Below, piece after piece: positions 5,399 to 5,542 of a DNA stretch of 5,542 nt. The position numbers were made by a program, and so were the translations under genes. Source of the DNA: an uncultured Anaerotruncus sp. (lineage in GTDB: Bacteria; Bacillota; Clostridia; Oscillospirales; Ruminococcaceae); assembly GCA_910586875.1 (NCBI GenBank), contig CAJUJI010000169.1:1-5542 (forward strand), read 5' to 3'. Numbering within the stretch: the stretch's first letter is position 1; the number at the start of each line of letters is the position of its first letter. The notes under the pieces were generated by a model, which was given only the letters and a program-made list of their open reading frames with translations, searched no databases and was not told the DNA's origin.

Positions 5399-5542
5399 TT
5401 GCTAGGGCTCCAACTCGGAATAACCCTTTTGGTTGCAGCTTGTGGCGGATTGGTTGCGCGCCGGATGAAAATTCCTACGGGTGCGTTAACCGGAGCGATT
5501 TTGGCGGCCGCTGCGCTAAAGCTCATGACCCCCTTTGCCTAC
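5399..5542 (+). CDS. AbrB/AmoA-like membrane protein, 5' part only
   Basis: Only the first 48 codons lie in the window; the frame stays open to the edge. Translation from TTG 5399 gives a hydrophobic helix (about 2-20), an ArgArg pair at 21-22, then KIPTGALTGAILAAAAL (24-40), which begins a second helix. This helix / basic pair / (I/L)PxGxLxGAxLA pattern is characteristic of the AbrB family of membrane proteins (often annotated as ammonia monooxygenase or AbrB-type regulator), which are not the DNA-binding AbrB of Bacillus. Such proteins frequently lie beside TTT transporters; their function is poorly established. It follows the dehydrogenase stop by 14 nt with its own strong ribosome binding site, so it is very probably in the same operon. 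The assignment rests on a short N-terminus and needs the downstream sequence. Confidence 0.65.
   Translation, partial: MLGLQLGITLLVAACGGLVARRMKIPTGALTGAILAAAALKLMTPFAY

Noticed and set aside
1..5542. CRISPR array, tRNA, insertion sequence or phage elements
   Set aside because: No regularly spaced repeats, cloverleaf-like sequence, transposase-like frame or terminal inverted repeats were seen on either strand.

Overview
The window looks like the 5' part of one plus-strand catabolic operon from a low-to-mid GC Gram-positive bacterium, most likely a strictly anaerobic member of the Clostridia. This placement is an inference from very strong Shine-Dalgarno sites (AAGGAGG type) before the genes, a lipoprotein with a Ser/Thr/Pro-rich linker, a consensus sigma-A-like promoter and a cysteine-rich exported protein. 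No rRNA or other phylogenetic marker is present to fix the taxon.

Layout: positions 1-163 hold an AT-rich promoter and leader. Positions 164-3323 encode a complete tripartite tricarboxylate transporter (TTT family) in the order binding lipoprotein (tctC), small membrane subunit (tctB), large membrane subunit (tctA). Positions 3336-4247 encode an isocitrate lyase/PEP mutase superfamily enzyme related to methylisocitrate lyase. Positions 4296-5384 encode a decarboxylating dehydrogenase of the isocitrate/isopropylmalate dehydrogenase family. A TTG-initiated gene starts at 5399 and runs off the window; its first 48 codons resemble the AbrB/AmoA-type membrane protein family often seen near TTT genes. 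All genes are co-directional. Most gaps are 12-48 nt, except about 129 nt between tctB and tctA, and no strong terminator was found between genes.

How the genes may work together: TctCBA probably imports a di- or tricarboxylate. The dehydrogenase keeps the arginine triad, metal-binding aspartates and NAD-type aspartate expected for a malate-backbone 2-hydroxy acid. The lyase keeps its catalytic cysteine and metal-site aspartates. Both enzymes lack residues that are normally conserved: the lyase has KRCAY instead of KRCGH and lacks the usual Glu and Asn, and the dehydrogenase has Gln where the family's catalytic Tyr normally sits. The substrate therefore cannot be read off by homology. The cassette is best described as a transporter plus two carboxylate-degrading enzymes for an unidentified branched or substituted carboxylate. 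The main transporter and enzyme assignments are firm; substrate and pathway are hypotheses.

No tRNA, rRNA, CRISPR array, insertion sequence or phage feature was recognised.
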